Below, in pieces: positions 15,373 to 23,645 of a stretch of DNA of 23,712 bases. The stretch's first letter is position 1, and every line of letters begins with the position of its first letter. The stretch lies in contig JAGWRH010000020.1 in NCBI GenBank assembly GCA_028876695.1, positions 1 to 23,712 on the forward strand, given 5' to 3'. The translations under genes and the position numbers were made by a program. This DNA comes from Acidobacteriota bacterium (GTDB lineage Bacteria > Acidobacteriota > Terriglobia > Acidiferrales > UBA7541). The notes beneath the pieces were generated by a model. The model was not told where the DNA came from. It saw nothing but the letters and a program-made list of their open reading frames with translations, and did not search any database.

Positions 15373-17148
15373 ATGGGACCTCTGAAACTCGCGACTGAAC
15401 GTTATCCGAAGCTGCGCAGGTATGCGTCGCTGATCCGCGAAGATTTGGTCGAAACTTACTCGCGCGATTTGCACAAATGGCTGGTGATTGCGCCGATTCT
15501 AGGCGTCGTCACCGGACTACTGATCACGCTGTTGGTGAAAGTCATCCTGATGTGGATGTGGCCGCAAATGCTGCGCTATTACTTGTCGCATCGCGCCGCG
15601 ATTGTACCGGGACTGATTCTCGGCTTCGTTGTGGCGGGACTGCTCATGCAGTTCCTCACGCCCGATCCGGACGAGCACTCGACCGAAGAGATCATCCGTT
15701 CCTATCACGAACGTCAGGGCCGAGTGTCGATGAAGCCGTTCGTGCCCAAGCTGCTGGCCGCGGTCGCCACCGTTGGCATGGGCGGCAGCGCGGCGCTTGA
15801 AGGCCCGAGCATTTACGGCGGTGGGGCGATCGGCTCCTGGTTATGGACGAAAGTGCGAAGACTGCGCATCGAGCCGCGTGACCGCAGGATTTTGCTGATT
15901 AGCGGCGCGGCGGCGGGCATGTCCGCAGTGTTCCGCGCGCCATTGACGGGAATCGTCTTCGCGCTGGAGATGCCGTACAAAGACGACCTCGCGCATGAGG
16001 CGCTTCTGCCGTCGTTGATCGCGTCGGTGATCTCGTTCGCGACGATGGCCGCTTTCACGGGTGCCGGCCCGATCTTTAGTTTCCCAAGCAGCGGCATTTA
16101 CACTCGCAAAGATTTGCTCTGGGCGGTGTTGCTGGGCGCGATTTGCGGCGTCATTGCCATGGTATTTGACATCACGTTCCGCCGCGTGCGCCGCTTTTCG
16201 ATCCAAGCGAAAATTCCGCACTGGGCCAAAATGGCCATCGGCGGGACATTGACCGGAGTATGCGGGCTGGCATTTATAACGGCGTTTCACGGACCGCTCA
16301 TCCCGATTGGTCCAAACTATGAAGCCGTGCCGCTGATCCTGCAGCAAGCGCACAGTTCGATCGAGCTGGTGATTTTTGGCGGAATGAAACTTGCCGCGAC
16401 GCTCTTCTCGCTCGGCGTAGGCGGCGTGAGCGCGGCGTTCGTCCCCCTATTCCTGAGCGGCAGTTCGTTTGGCGTTGCCTTCGCGCAGTCGGTTGCGCGC
16501 AGCCCGATGGTGGATCTGTTCGCTGCGGTCGGGATGGCCGCCTTCATCGCCGGCGGCTACAAGACGCCGCTGACTGCGGTCGTGTTCGTCGCTGAGGCGA
16601 CCGGAGGCCACGCTTACATCGTGCCGGCGCTGATCGGCGCAGCCGTGGCGTATGCGGTTTCCGGTGAAGCGTCGATGTCCGGCGACCAGCGGCTACACGA
16701 GGGCGTGCGAATCGCTGAACTTTCGAATTTAGTGGTGGGAGGCGTGATGCAGCGCCGGGTGATCGCGGCGGAGGCGGGCTGGCGCGTGGGTGAATTCGTC
16801 GAGACCATTCGCGGGCGCATCGGACATACGGCGTATCCGGTGATCGATCACGCGCGCGTGGCCGGCACGATCTCGATGGTGTCGCTCAGCCAGGTGCCGC
16901 CCGAAAAATGGGATCAGGCCGCGGTGCGGGACATCATGGAGCGTGAGGTCGAGATCGTTTCGCCGGAATGCGATTTGCACGACGCGCTTCGAATGCTGAT
17001 GGCTCCCCACGGCCCACATATGTTGATCGTCACTTCCGACGAAGGGCGGCTAGAAGGAATCGTCACCAAAACGGATATCTTATCCGCGCTAAATGCCGGC
17101 CCGCCTGCAAGAACCGAGGAAGCTCGCGGGGAACAAGCGCAAAAGTAA
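15373..17148 (+). CDS. Divergent CLC-family chloride channel/transporter with paired CBS domains
   Basis: A 591-residue membrane protein of the CLC family, distinct from the one at the left end of the window. The gating glutamate is E143 in GGSAALEGPS, and a GxFxP-like segment is seen in AAFVPLF. The first pore signature (GSGIP) is not recognisable; DEHSTEEIIRSYHERQG stands in that place. The internal proton glutamate of ClC-ec1 (E203) corresponds to M200 in FALEMP, so proton coupling may be lost or use another route. Residues about 455-575 form two CBS domains (VVGGVMQRRVI onwards; VRDIMEREVEIVSPE onwards). The 25-bp gap to the MarR gene suggests an operon. It could act as an anion channel; the physiological ion is unknown. 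Confidence 0.88.
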   Translation: MGPLKLATERYPKLRRYASLIREDLVETYSRDLHKWLVIAPILGVVTGLLITLLVKVILMWMWPQMLRYYLSHRAAIVPGLILGFVVAGLLMQFLTPDPDEHSTEEIIRSYHERQGRVSMKPFVPKLLAAVATVGMGGSAALEGPSIYGGGAIGSWLWTKVRRLRIEPRDRRILLISGAAAGMSAVFRAPLTGIVFALEMPYKDDLAHEALLPSLIASVISFATMAAFTGAGPIFSFPSSGIYTRKDLLWAVLLGAICGVIAMVFDITFRRVRRFSIQAKIPHWAKMAIGGTLTGVCGLAFITAFHGPLIPIGPNYEAVPLILQQAHSSIELVIFGGMKLAATLFSLGVGGVSAAFVPLFLSGSSFGVAFAQSVARSPMVDLFAAVGMAAFIAGGYKTPLTAVVFVAEATGGHAYIVPALIGAAVAYAVSGEASMSGDQRLHEGVRIAELSNLVVGGVMQRRVIAAEAGWRVGEFVETIRGRIGHTAYPVIDHARVAGTISMVSLSQVPPEKWDQAAVRDIMEREVEIVSPECDLHDALRMLMAPHGPHMLIVTSDEGRLEGIVTKTDILSALNAGPPARTEEARGEQAQK

Positions 17149-17221
17149 CTCTTCCGAAGAGCGTCTACTGCTGAGCGCACGGCGCGGCGGCTTGCGCGCC
17201 CTATGCACCCGTGCGAAAATT

Positions 17222-17240
17222 ATGCCGCAGCGGCATTTTC
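17222..17240 (+). terminator. Short hairpin with T-run, possible weak terminator
   Basis: ATGCCGC (17222-17228) and GCGGCAT (17230-17236) are inverted around a single A. In RNA this gives a 5-bp stem with a GCAGC loop, followed by TTTTCCC. It is 73 bp past the CLC stop and 15 bp before mature tRNA-Glu, so it could end the CLC transcript or be part of the tRNA promoter region. Confidence 0.35.
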
Positions 17241-17251
17241 CCTTCGCGTTT

Positions 17252-17326
17252 GGCGATATCGTCTAAGGGTTAGGACGTGGCCCTCTCAAGGCCAAAATCC
17301 GGGTTCGAATCCCGGTATCGCTACCA
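17252..17326 (+). tRNA. tRNA-Glu (CTC)
   Basis: Acceptor GGCGATA (17252-17258) pairs with TATCGCT (17316-17322) with one G-T pair. The D-arm is GTC/GAC around AAGGGTTAG, the anticodon stem TGGCC/GGCCA holds loop CTCTCAA with anticodon CTC, and the T-arm is CCGGG with TTCGAAT. Discriminator A and encoded CCA (17324-17326) follow. Confidence 0.97.
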
Positions 17327-17503
17327 CCTATTCAATTACCCAACCAGATGAGCCGCTGACTGCGCCAGCGGCCGAAGTTACACAGCAGTGGACGTTACGA
17401 ACTCGATCGGTATAACCTGCCGTGCCCGTTGAAGAGTGCGACGTTCGGAAATCTGAATGTCCGCTCACCGTTAGAAAAATTTCGTGCGAGGAAAACAGAT
17501 CAA

Positions 17504-19669
17504 GTGATTAGATTGGATCGCATTTCTTCCGTGATCTTTCTGGTTGTATTCGTTGGGCTTGGCCTCGGCTTTGGCTATGGCCGCGAGAACTCATCGAAGC
17601 GGCTGCCAACAATCGCAAGGCACGCCGCTGCGGTCGATGCCGTGCGATTGTCCACAGCGGATACGCAAGATGCTGCCGATTGGCTGAGTAACGGCCGCAC
17701 ATATTCTGAGCAGCGCTTCAGTCCGCTTGACCGGATTACCGACAAGAATGTCGGACAGCTCAAGCCCGCCTGGCAATTCGTACTGAACACGTCGCGAGGG
17801 CAAGAAGGCACGCCGCTCGTTGTGGACGGAGTGATGTACGTGTCCACAGCGTGGAGCGAGGTATATGCTCTCGACGCGCGCACGGGAAAAAAGCTCTGGT
17901 ACTACGATCCCAAAGTCCCCAGGGATTGGAGCGTGAATAGTTGCTGCGGACCGATTAATCGCGGCGTGGCTCTCTGGGGCGGAAAGGTTTACACCGGCAC
18001 GCTGAACGGACATCTACTCGCGCTCGACGCCGGAACTGGAGAACCCATTTGGGATACGTTCACGTTTCCCTCCGATGAGGAATACACCTCCACCGGCACG
18101 CCTGTGCGGCAATACTCCATGGCGGGCGCGCCGCGCATCCTGAAGGGGCTGGTGATCGTCGGAACAGGCGGGGGCGATCAAGGCGTGCGCGGATTTGTGT
18201 CGGCGTACAACGCCGAGACGGGCAAATTGGTCTGGCGTTTTTACACCGTTCCCGGCGACGTTTCCAAGCCGGCCGAGAATCCTATCCTAAAATTGGCTGC
18301 GAAGACCTGGGACGGAGATTCGGGTGGAGGCGGCGCCGTATGGGACGGAATCGCTTATGATCCCGAGCTCGACCTCCTGTACTTTGGCACCGGAAATCCA
18401 GCGAGAGGCGTCCACGATAAGCACGAAGATCGGCTGTTTGGGGACAGTGTCGTCGCCGTTCGGCCGGAGACGGGCGAATACGTTTGGCATTATCAGGAAG
18501 TGCCCAACGATGTATGGGATTACGACTCGACCGCGCAACTGATGCTCGCCGATCTGAAGATCGCTGGCCGGGTGCGCAGAGTAATCATTCACGCCCCGAA
18601 GGACGGCTTCGTTTACGTAATCGACCGCGCGACGGGAAAGCTCATCTCGGCAAAACCTCTCTTCACAAGAGTGAATTGGGCTACCGGGATCGATCCGGCC
18701 ACAGGACGTCCGATCGAGAATCCCGCCGCCCGCCAAGGCAGTGCAAACGGCAAGCCGTTCGTGGTGTTTCCGGGGCCGTTAGGCGGCCATAGCTGGCAGG
18801 CCATGTCGTACAGTCCGCGGACGCGCCTGGTTTACATCCCGGTGATGGAAATGCCTAGCATCTTTCAAGTGGTCCCGATCGCCGAAAAAGAGGTCAGCAA
18901 GACTTCGAACGGTGAGGAGCCTGAGTGGGAGTATCAGGATCAGGTGATCGCCAAGGTAAAGTCATATTACAGCGCGCATATGGCCGCCTGGGATCCTGCT
19001 GCGCAACGCGAGGTATGGCGCGTGAATTTGAAAGGCCTCTGGCACGGTGGGACGCTCGCCACCGCCGGCAACCTGGTTTTCCAGGGAACCTCCAGCGGCG
19101 ATTTTTCGGCGTACCAAGCCAACACGGGGAAGATGCTGTGGTCGATTTCGGTGGGGACCGCGATCATCGCGCCTCCGATCAGCTACGAGGTCGCAGGAGA
19201 TCAGTACGTTGCCGTAACGGTGGGATGGGGCGGTTCGCTTGGGCTGCTGAAAGGACCCATCGGCATGGATAACCACGTGCCGACCAATCTTCCTCGCGTG
19301 ATCGCGTTCAAGCTGAACGGCGGCTACAAGTTGCAGCCTGTATCGATCCCAGCAGAACCGCCTCTAAATCCTCCGCCTGATTCCGCCAGCGCGCCGCAGA
19401 TCGCTAATGGCCGGACGCAATACGCGCGCTGCCTTCGCTGCCACGGTTACTGCGGTATTGGCGCCGGAGACGCGCCGGACCTGCGTTACTCCCCCATGGT
19501 TTACAACGGCGCGCTATTGCAGCAGGTCGTCAAAGGAGGACTTTTGCGCTCGGGTGGTATGCCGATGTTCGGCAGCGAGTTGTCAGAGAACGACTTGGAC
19601 GCAATTCGCGCCTACTTGATTCATGAAGCGAACGTGCAGATAGCGAAGAACAAGGCCGAACACCGCTAA
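17504..19669 (+). CDS. PQQ-dependent alcohol-type dehydrogenase with fused cytochrome c domain
   Basis: A 721-residue periplasmic quinohaemoprotein resembling type II alcohol dehydrogenases. GTG 17504 is preferred: GAGGA precedes it and it opens directly into a signal/anchor helix (ISSVIFLVVFVGLGLGFG). A TTG at 17429 would add 25 residues. An eight-bladed propeller is indicated by repeated ALDARTGKKLW-like motifs. The PQQ-contacting vicinal disulfide is C147-C148. The catalytic Asp is D339 in WDYDSTAQ, and D341 two residues later is the extra Asp seen in lanthanide-dependent enzymes such as XoxF and PedH. The C-terminal cytochrome has CLRCH at residues 643-647 and a methionine ligand in GGMPMFG. 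It oxidises an alcohol or aldehyde and passes electrons to the haem. No PQQ synthesis genes are nearby. Confidence 0.92.
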   Translation: MIRLDRISSVIFLVVFVGLGLGFGYGRENSSKRLPTIARHAAAVDAVRLSTADTQDAADWLSNGRTYSEQRFSPLDRITDKNVGQLKPAWQFVLNTSRGQEGTPLVVDGVMYVSTAWSEVYALDARTGKKLWYYDPKVPRDWSVNSCCGPINRGVALWGGKVYTGTLNGHLLALDAGTGEPIWDTFTFPSDEEYTSTGTPVRQYSMAGAPRILKGLVIVGTGGGDQGVRGFVSAYNAETGKLVWRFYTVPGDVSKPAENPILKLAAKTWDGDSGGGGAVWDGIAYDPELDLLYFGTGNPARGVHDKHEDRLFGDSVVAVRPETGEYVWHYQEVPNDVWDYDSTAQLMLADLKIAGRVRRVIIHAPKDGFVYVIDRATGKLISAKPLFTRVNWATGIDPATGRPIENPAARQGSANGKPFVVFPGPLGGHSWQAMSYSPRTRLVYIPVMEMPSIFQVVPIAEKEVSKTSNGEEPEWEYQDQVIAKVKSYYSAHMAAWDPAAQREVWRVNLKGLWHGGTLATAGNLVFQGTSSGDFSAYQANTGKMLWSISVGTAIIAPPISYEVAGDQYVAVTVGWGGSLGLLKGPIGMDNHVPTNLPRVIAFKLNGGYKLQPVSIPAEPPLNPPPDSASAPQIANGRTQYARCLRCHGYCGIGAGDAPDLRYSPMVYNGALLQQVVKGGLLRSGGMPMFGSELSENDLDAIRAYLIHEANVQIAKNKAEHR

Positions 19670-19713
19670 ATAGCCGGTGTTGCTCGCGCGCCCCCAAACT
19701 CGAGTCCGTTCGA

Positions 19714-19815
19714 TTAAGTTTTATTGGAAGTTTTGGCGGCAGGGGGCGTCGCCGGATCAGGTTTGGCGGGCTGTCTTTTGAATCGCGACGCGACTCCGCA
19801 GCTGCTGCCGATTCA
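19714..19815 (-). other. In-frame continuation past TGA, candidate selenocysteine tail
   Basis: Beyond the TGA (19815-19813) of the small membrane protein, the same frame continues for 32 codons to TAA (19716-19714). The tail reads IGSSCGVASRFKRQ and then a proline/lysine-rich end. If TGA is selenocysteine (position 30), it and C35 form UxxxxC. The TGA itself begins a perfect 7-bp stem: TGAATCG (19815-19809) with CGATTCA (19785-19779). A hand-drawn inner hairpin has loop GCGG about 13 nt after the TGA, closer than in known bacterial SECIS elements. I recall homologous small proteins with Cys at this point, which is unverified. Confidence 0.45.
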
Positions 19816-19902
19816 GGTGGGAACTCCTAGACGAGGCAAAATCCAGCCCATTACCACGATGTACGCGGCTATAAATGCCAAAACTGCAATCCAGCTGCTC
19901 AT
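19813..19902 (-). CDS. Tiny membrane protein downstream of narK
   Basis: An ATG at 19902 with AAGGA (on the plus strand, 19909-19913 reads TCCTT) six nt upstream encodes 29 residues up to a TGA. MSSWIAVLAFIAAYIVVMG forms one membrane helix, and the protein continues as WILPRLGVPT. The good ribosome binding site, the helix and the conserved-looking ending make it a real gene despite its size. It follows the nitrate/nitrite transporter by 122 bp on the same strand, so it may belong to the nitrate operon. The frame continues usefully beyond the TGA, so the full product may be 62 residues with selenocysteine. Function is unknown; a redox role would fit only if the tail is made. Confidence 0.65.
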   Translation of the reverse strand: MSSWIAVLAFIAAYIVVMGWILPRLGVPT

Positions 19903-20024
19903 TTCTTGTCCTTCGAGTAGAGCTTACCACTCCCGCGCGCGCTTCGGAAGGCAGATGCCCAATTCGCGAGCGTGCGAGCCGGCGAGGTCGCGCACACACT
20001 TCCCCGATGGCAAAACTGCGAGCC

Positions 20025-21380
20025 TTAGCGCCGAACCGGCTGTTCATCTGGAAATCGAACTTCAGATCCGGCCGCGGCCATTTGCGTCTCATTGGCCTGT
20101 GAGGTCTCGCGGGCGTATTTCAGTATCCAGGCCATCGAAACGGAAAACAGCGTGAGGAAAATAAATGTAATAAAACCAATTGCATAGCCGCTCTGACCCA
20201 GGTTGCCTACGGCAAAACCCATCACCGGGGGAATCACGAAGCCGCCGAACGCACCCAAGCCTCCCACCCAGCCTGCAGCGCCGCCAACGGCCTTGGGCAC
20301 TGCCTGCGGGACGATCTTGAACACGGCCGCGTTGCAAATACCCATTCCGAATGCCATCAGGATTTCTCCCGGGACGGAAAGCTCAAACTGGCGTGAACTG
20401 GTCATTACCAAGGCGCCGACGAGGGTGATTAACAGGGCCAGAATTGCCGTATTCTCTCCGCCCTCCTGCAATTGATCGGAGAGCACACCGCCTGCAACGC
20501 GGATGAGCGATGCGATAATTGAGAAAAGGGCGGTCAGCATCAGTGCATGTTCGACACTGACGCCGAAAAAGCGCGTCCAGTAAATAGGCAGCCACGCCGT
20601 AAGAGCCATGAAACCACCGAAGGTTGTGAAATAGATCCAGACGAGCGCCCAGGTTCGCCAAACCCGGGCAGAAATACGAAGACTCTCCTTCAGGTTTCCG
20701 GTGGGAAATAAATCTTGCCCAAGCTCGTGTGCACGAGCCCGAGCGATTTCGGGTGCCATCCCTTTCTTCAACAGCTGGAAATAGGGGCTGTTTTTACCAA
20801 GGAGCGCGTAAGCGATTGTTCCAGCGGCCAGAATGCACAGCCAGAGCATGTATGAAAACGCAAGCCCAAAGCGAGCGAGCGCAAACGGCACAAGCAGCAG
20901 GAAGATGCCCGGTGCGACGTTGCCTACTCCCGCGAAAATTGCCAGAGCGCGCCCTTGCTTGCGTTGTCGAAACCAATACGAGACTTGACTGATGCCGACC
21001 GAGAATACCGCGATTCCGCATCCGCTCAGGGCTCCGAGAGCCATCAAGAGCGGATACGACTTATAGGTCAAATGCGCCGGATACAGGTAACGAGCCACCA
21101 ATGCGAGGCCGGTCATTCCAGCGACAGCGAGAGCCAGCAACCAGAGAAAGGGCTTGCGGCCACCGCTCGTGTCCACCCACGCGGAAAACGGAACGCGCAG
21201 CAGAGATCCCGAAAGTGACGGCACCGCGACCAGGAATCCAAGGGCCAGTGGGCCGAGACCCATCACCTTCTGGAACGTGTTGGCGGACGGGCCGAAGAGG
21301 GCCACCGCGGCAAAACCAACGAAAAACCCAAGTGTCGCGCTCCAGAGCGCCTCTCTCGGTGAACCTTTTATTGCGTCCAT
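20025..21380 (-). CDS. Nitrate/nitrite MFS transporter, NarK family
   Basis: A 451-residue inner-membrane transporter with about 12 helices. ATG 21380 is chosen because AAGGA (plus-strand TCCTT at 21388-21392) lies seven nt before it; an upstream frame to 21431 would overlap the porin gene. The nitrate signature region is visible: an early glycine-rich segment (SLSGSLLRVPFSAWVD) and, in helix 10-11, GGAAGWVGGLGAFGGFVIPP, which matches the NarK/NNP family motif. FAGVGNVAPGIFLLL is a second family feature. It probably imports nitrate and/or exports nitrite for the membrane nitrate reductase encoded upstream. It starts 19 bp after the porin stop, in the same operon. Transport mode (uniport, symport or exchange) cannot be decided from sequence. 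Confidence 0.93.
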   Translation of the reverse strand: MDAIKGSPREALWSATLGFFVGFAAVALFGPSANTFQKVMGLGPLALGFLVAVPSLSGSLLRVPFSAWVDTSGGRKPFLWLLALAVAGMTGLALVARYLYPAHLTYKSYPLLMALGALSGCGIAVFSVGISQVSYWFRQRKQGRALAIFAGVGNVAPGIFLLLVPFALARFGLAFSYMLWLCILAAGTIAYALLGKNSPYFQLLKKGMAPEIARARAHELGQDLFPTGNLKESLRISARVWRTWALVWIYFTTFGGFMALTAWLPIYWTRFFGVSVEHALMLTALFSIIASLIRVAGGVLSDQLQEGGENTAILALLITLVGALVMTSSRQFELSVPGEILMAFGMGICNAAVFKIVPQAVPKAVGGAAGWVGGLGAFGGFVIPPVMGFAVGNLGQSGYAIGFITFIFLTLFSVSMAWILKYARETSQANETQMAAAGSEVRFPDEQPVRR

Positions 21381-21399
21381 GCGATGTTCCTTTGCGAAA

Positions 21400-22944
21400 C
21401 TAAAGGCGCCAATTTGTCTCGATGTACGCAAATTGGCCGTTAGGATCCTTGGGGTAAATGCTCGCGATCACACCCTTCCCCCAGGCGTGTGCGTAATAAA
21501 GGCCGATGGCGAAACTGCGCGTCACTTGATAGTCGCCGCTTACGTCCCAGACGTTGGCCAATCCGCGCTTTCCGCCGCTCGGACGCCCCGTGTAGCCAAA
21601 CGTGTGCGGTTGAAAGGCTCCACCGCCGAGGTACCAGAGATCGTTTCGCTCGGCGAGGCGCAACGCATGCACCTCGCTGCGGATCGCAAGTTTGCGATGA
21701 GGGCGAAGATTGAGCGAGCCGTAGAAGTCTTCGTTGTTCTCCATGTTGTAGAAAGGCATGCGCGCATAAATCCGAGGCGTCGGAAGTACTTGGAAGAACG
21801 TCCCATGAACTGAATCGTTCGGATTGCCGTCGCCGCTTCCGTACGAGTAACCAGCGCTCAGCCATGGCTTCAGTAATTTGACCCGCGGTTGCCAGCCGAA
21901 TTCACCGACGAACGCCCCAGCGCGCTGCGTGAGCCGTCCCCAGGCTCCGGTCTGAACCGCACCCCAGGCAAGAAGGTCAAACTTTCCGAGCGAGTAGATG
22001 TTGAAGACGTGGAGATAATCGCCGCCGTAGGTCCCGATCTGAATTTCGCCATTGTCAGCTGCGCGCACGACTTGTGGTCGATTGTCCGTTTTGAGCACGC
22101 TTGTGCGATGGTCTATGTAGCCCAAGCCGAATACGCGCAATTCACCCGCACTGTGCTCGGATTCAATGGGTACGGTGAAGGCACCGTAATAAAGGTCCAC
22201 GTCCATTTCGCCCATGCCATCAATTTGGTAAACGCCTCTCGTTATTCGGGCGCCCATGAGGGTGAGATTGTCGTTGCCGATGTTGTAGACAAATTGCGCG
22301 CCGTCGTAGCTCCTCTGAACGGCCGAGAAGCTGAAATTGCCAATCAGGCGCTGCGCAATCCGCGTCTGCACCAGCGTGGCGAGAGTATTGTCCTTTGGCT
22401 TGACTTCGCTGCCGTCGAAAAATTCGAATCGTCCGAGCTTCAATTTACCCTGGCCCAAGCGATTTAGTTGAAAGTACGCCTGCTTTACGAAGGCGTTGAC
22501 GTTGTTGCGTCTATTTCCATTCGCTACGTAGTAAGTGCCGCCAGGTCCAAGCTGCCCTTGCGGCGCGCTTACGACTGCCTCGCGCGGCAGGAAAAGAATG
22601 GCGTCTTGCGCGGCCTCTAATTTCCAACTATAGGTTTCGCGATCCTGCCCGATCGCAACGCGAAGGAGCGAGTGCGGAAACGCATACGAATTTTGGCCGC
22701 GTATGCCTTCAAACCAATTCCATCCCTCAACGCGCACGCGCCAATTAACAGAGATATCGAGAGGGCCGAGCTTTCTTTGGTCCGGCGCGTCAGATTTTGA
22801 CGCCGGTGTCGATTGAGCTCGCGCGGCAGCCGGCCAAAAGGCAGATATACCAAATAGAAGCACTCCGGCCAATCGTACCCAGCGGCCACGAAGCACAAGC
22901 GCGCCGCTCAATCTACTATTCGGCCGGCCCCGAGCGATTTTCAT
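21400..22944 (-). CDS. Outer-membrane beta-barrel porin, alginate-export family
   Basis: A 514-residue outer-membrane protein. ATG 22944 overlaps the narI stop as ATGA, so translation is coupled. A signal peptide (WVRLAGVLLFGISAFWPAAARAQ) is followed by repeated amphipathic strands rich in aromatic residues and glycine, with a final YIETNWRL strand ending in a hydrophobic residue as expected for barrels. The opening VNWRVRVEGWNWFEG and the middle QAYFQLNRLGQGKLKLGRFEF are typical of the alginate_exp family (Pfam PF13372). No alginate genes are near. Its position between narI and narK suggests it serves nitrate or nitrite passage across the outer membrane; that is inference. The frame remains open upstream to 23694, but only as an out-of-frame reading of narI. 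Confidence 0.85.
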   Translation of the reverse strand: MKIARGRPNSRLSGALVLRGRWVRLAGVLLFGISAFWPAAARAQSTPASKSDAPDQRKLGPLDISVNWRVRVEGWNWFEGIRGQNSYAFPHSLLRVAIGQDRETYSWKLEAAQDAILFLPREAVVSAPQGQLGPGGTYYVANGNRRNNVNAFVKQAYFQLNRLGQGKLKLGRFEFFDGSEVKPKDNTLATLVQTRIAQRLIGNFSFSAVQRSYDGAQFVYNIGNDNLTLMGARITRGVYQIDGMGEMDVDLYYGAFTVPIESEHSAGELRVFGLGYIDHRTSVLKTDNRPQVVRAADNGEIQIGTYGGDYLHVFNIYSLGKFDLLAWGAVQTGAWGRLTQRAGAFVGEFGWQPRVKLLKPWLSAGYSYGSGDGNPNDSVHGTFFQVLPTPRIYARMPFYNMENNEDFYGSLNLRPHRKLAIRSEVHALRLAERNDLWYLGGGAFQPHTFGYTGRPSGGKRGLANVWDVSGDYQVTRSFAIGLYYAHAWGKGVIASIYPKDPNGQFAYIETNWRL

Positions 22945-23645
22945 GGGGATTGCTCCGGCGAGCGATACCAGCGTACGACCTGGTTTTTCCGCCAAAAATA
23001 CGGGTTGGGAGCGACGAGGATGTGTACGAGCCGGGTGAACGGCGCCACGCCTATAAGCGCATATGCCCCGACGATGTGAAATTTCACGATCAACGGCATA
23101 GCAGTTATGAATCCAATTTGCGGGTTGAGCCGCACGAGCGACCAGAGATAGGGCGCGACGGCTGCGGCGAACCATGAAGATCCCCACGGATGAAACACCG
23201 CGGTGAACACTCCGCTCGCAACTTGCACGAGCAGCAGCGCGAATACGATCCAGTCCATAGTTGTCGTAACCGCTCGAACTTTGGAAAACATCAGCCTTCG
23301 ATGAATCGCACCGCAAAGCCCAACTAACGCCAACAATCCGAACACCAGTGCAGACGCTTCGAGGATGTAGAGGCGGAGCGGCCGGCTGTTCCATGCGAGG
23401 ATTTCCGCGGGAATCAGAAACGCGACGATGTGTCCGATCAAGACGGCGACGATCCCATAGTGAAAGGGCACCAGCCCCCAGAAATGCTGCCGGTTCTCTA
23501 AAAATTGCGAGGAGAAACTCGAATACGTAAATGGCGCCTTGCGATAGCGCATGATCGTCCCCAGAAAGAAGACGAACATCGCGAGATACGGAAGCACGAG
23601 GAATAAGAGACCATTCGCAAAGGGAAGCATTGGGGTAATCACCAT
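22941..23645 (-). CDS. Respiratory nitrate reductase gamma subunit (NarI)
   Basis: The membrane cytochrome b subunit that takes electrons from quinol and passes them to NarH and NarG. From ATG 23645 it has 234 residues; ATG 23630 (residue 6) is an alternative start that would avoid overlap with the upstream gene. Five membrane helices are visible. The four haem-ligand histidines are conserved with the right spacing: H62 and H72 (PFHYGIVAVLIGH) and H190 and H208 (KFHIVG, RLVHIL), compared with H56, H66, H187 and H205 in E. coli NarI. The stop overlaps the porin start. The narG and narH genes are presumably outside the window to the right. Confidence 0.95.
   Translation of the reverse strand: MVITPMLPFANGLLFLVLPYLAMFVFFLGTIMRYRKAPFTYSSFSSQFLENRQHFWGLVPFHYGIVAVLIGHIVAFLIPAEILAWNSRPLRLYILEASALVFGLLALVGLCGAIHRRLMFSKVRAVTTTMDWIVFALLLVQVASGVFTAVFHPWGSSWFAAAVAPYLWSLVRLNPQIGFITAMPLIVKFHIVGAYALIGVAPFTRLVHILVAPNPYFWRKNQVVRWYRSPEQSP

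Noticed and set aside
17203..17415. Plus-strand open frame across tRNA-Glu
   Set aside because: Again a translated tRNA, with no ribosome binding site or domain.
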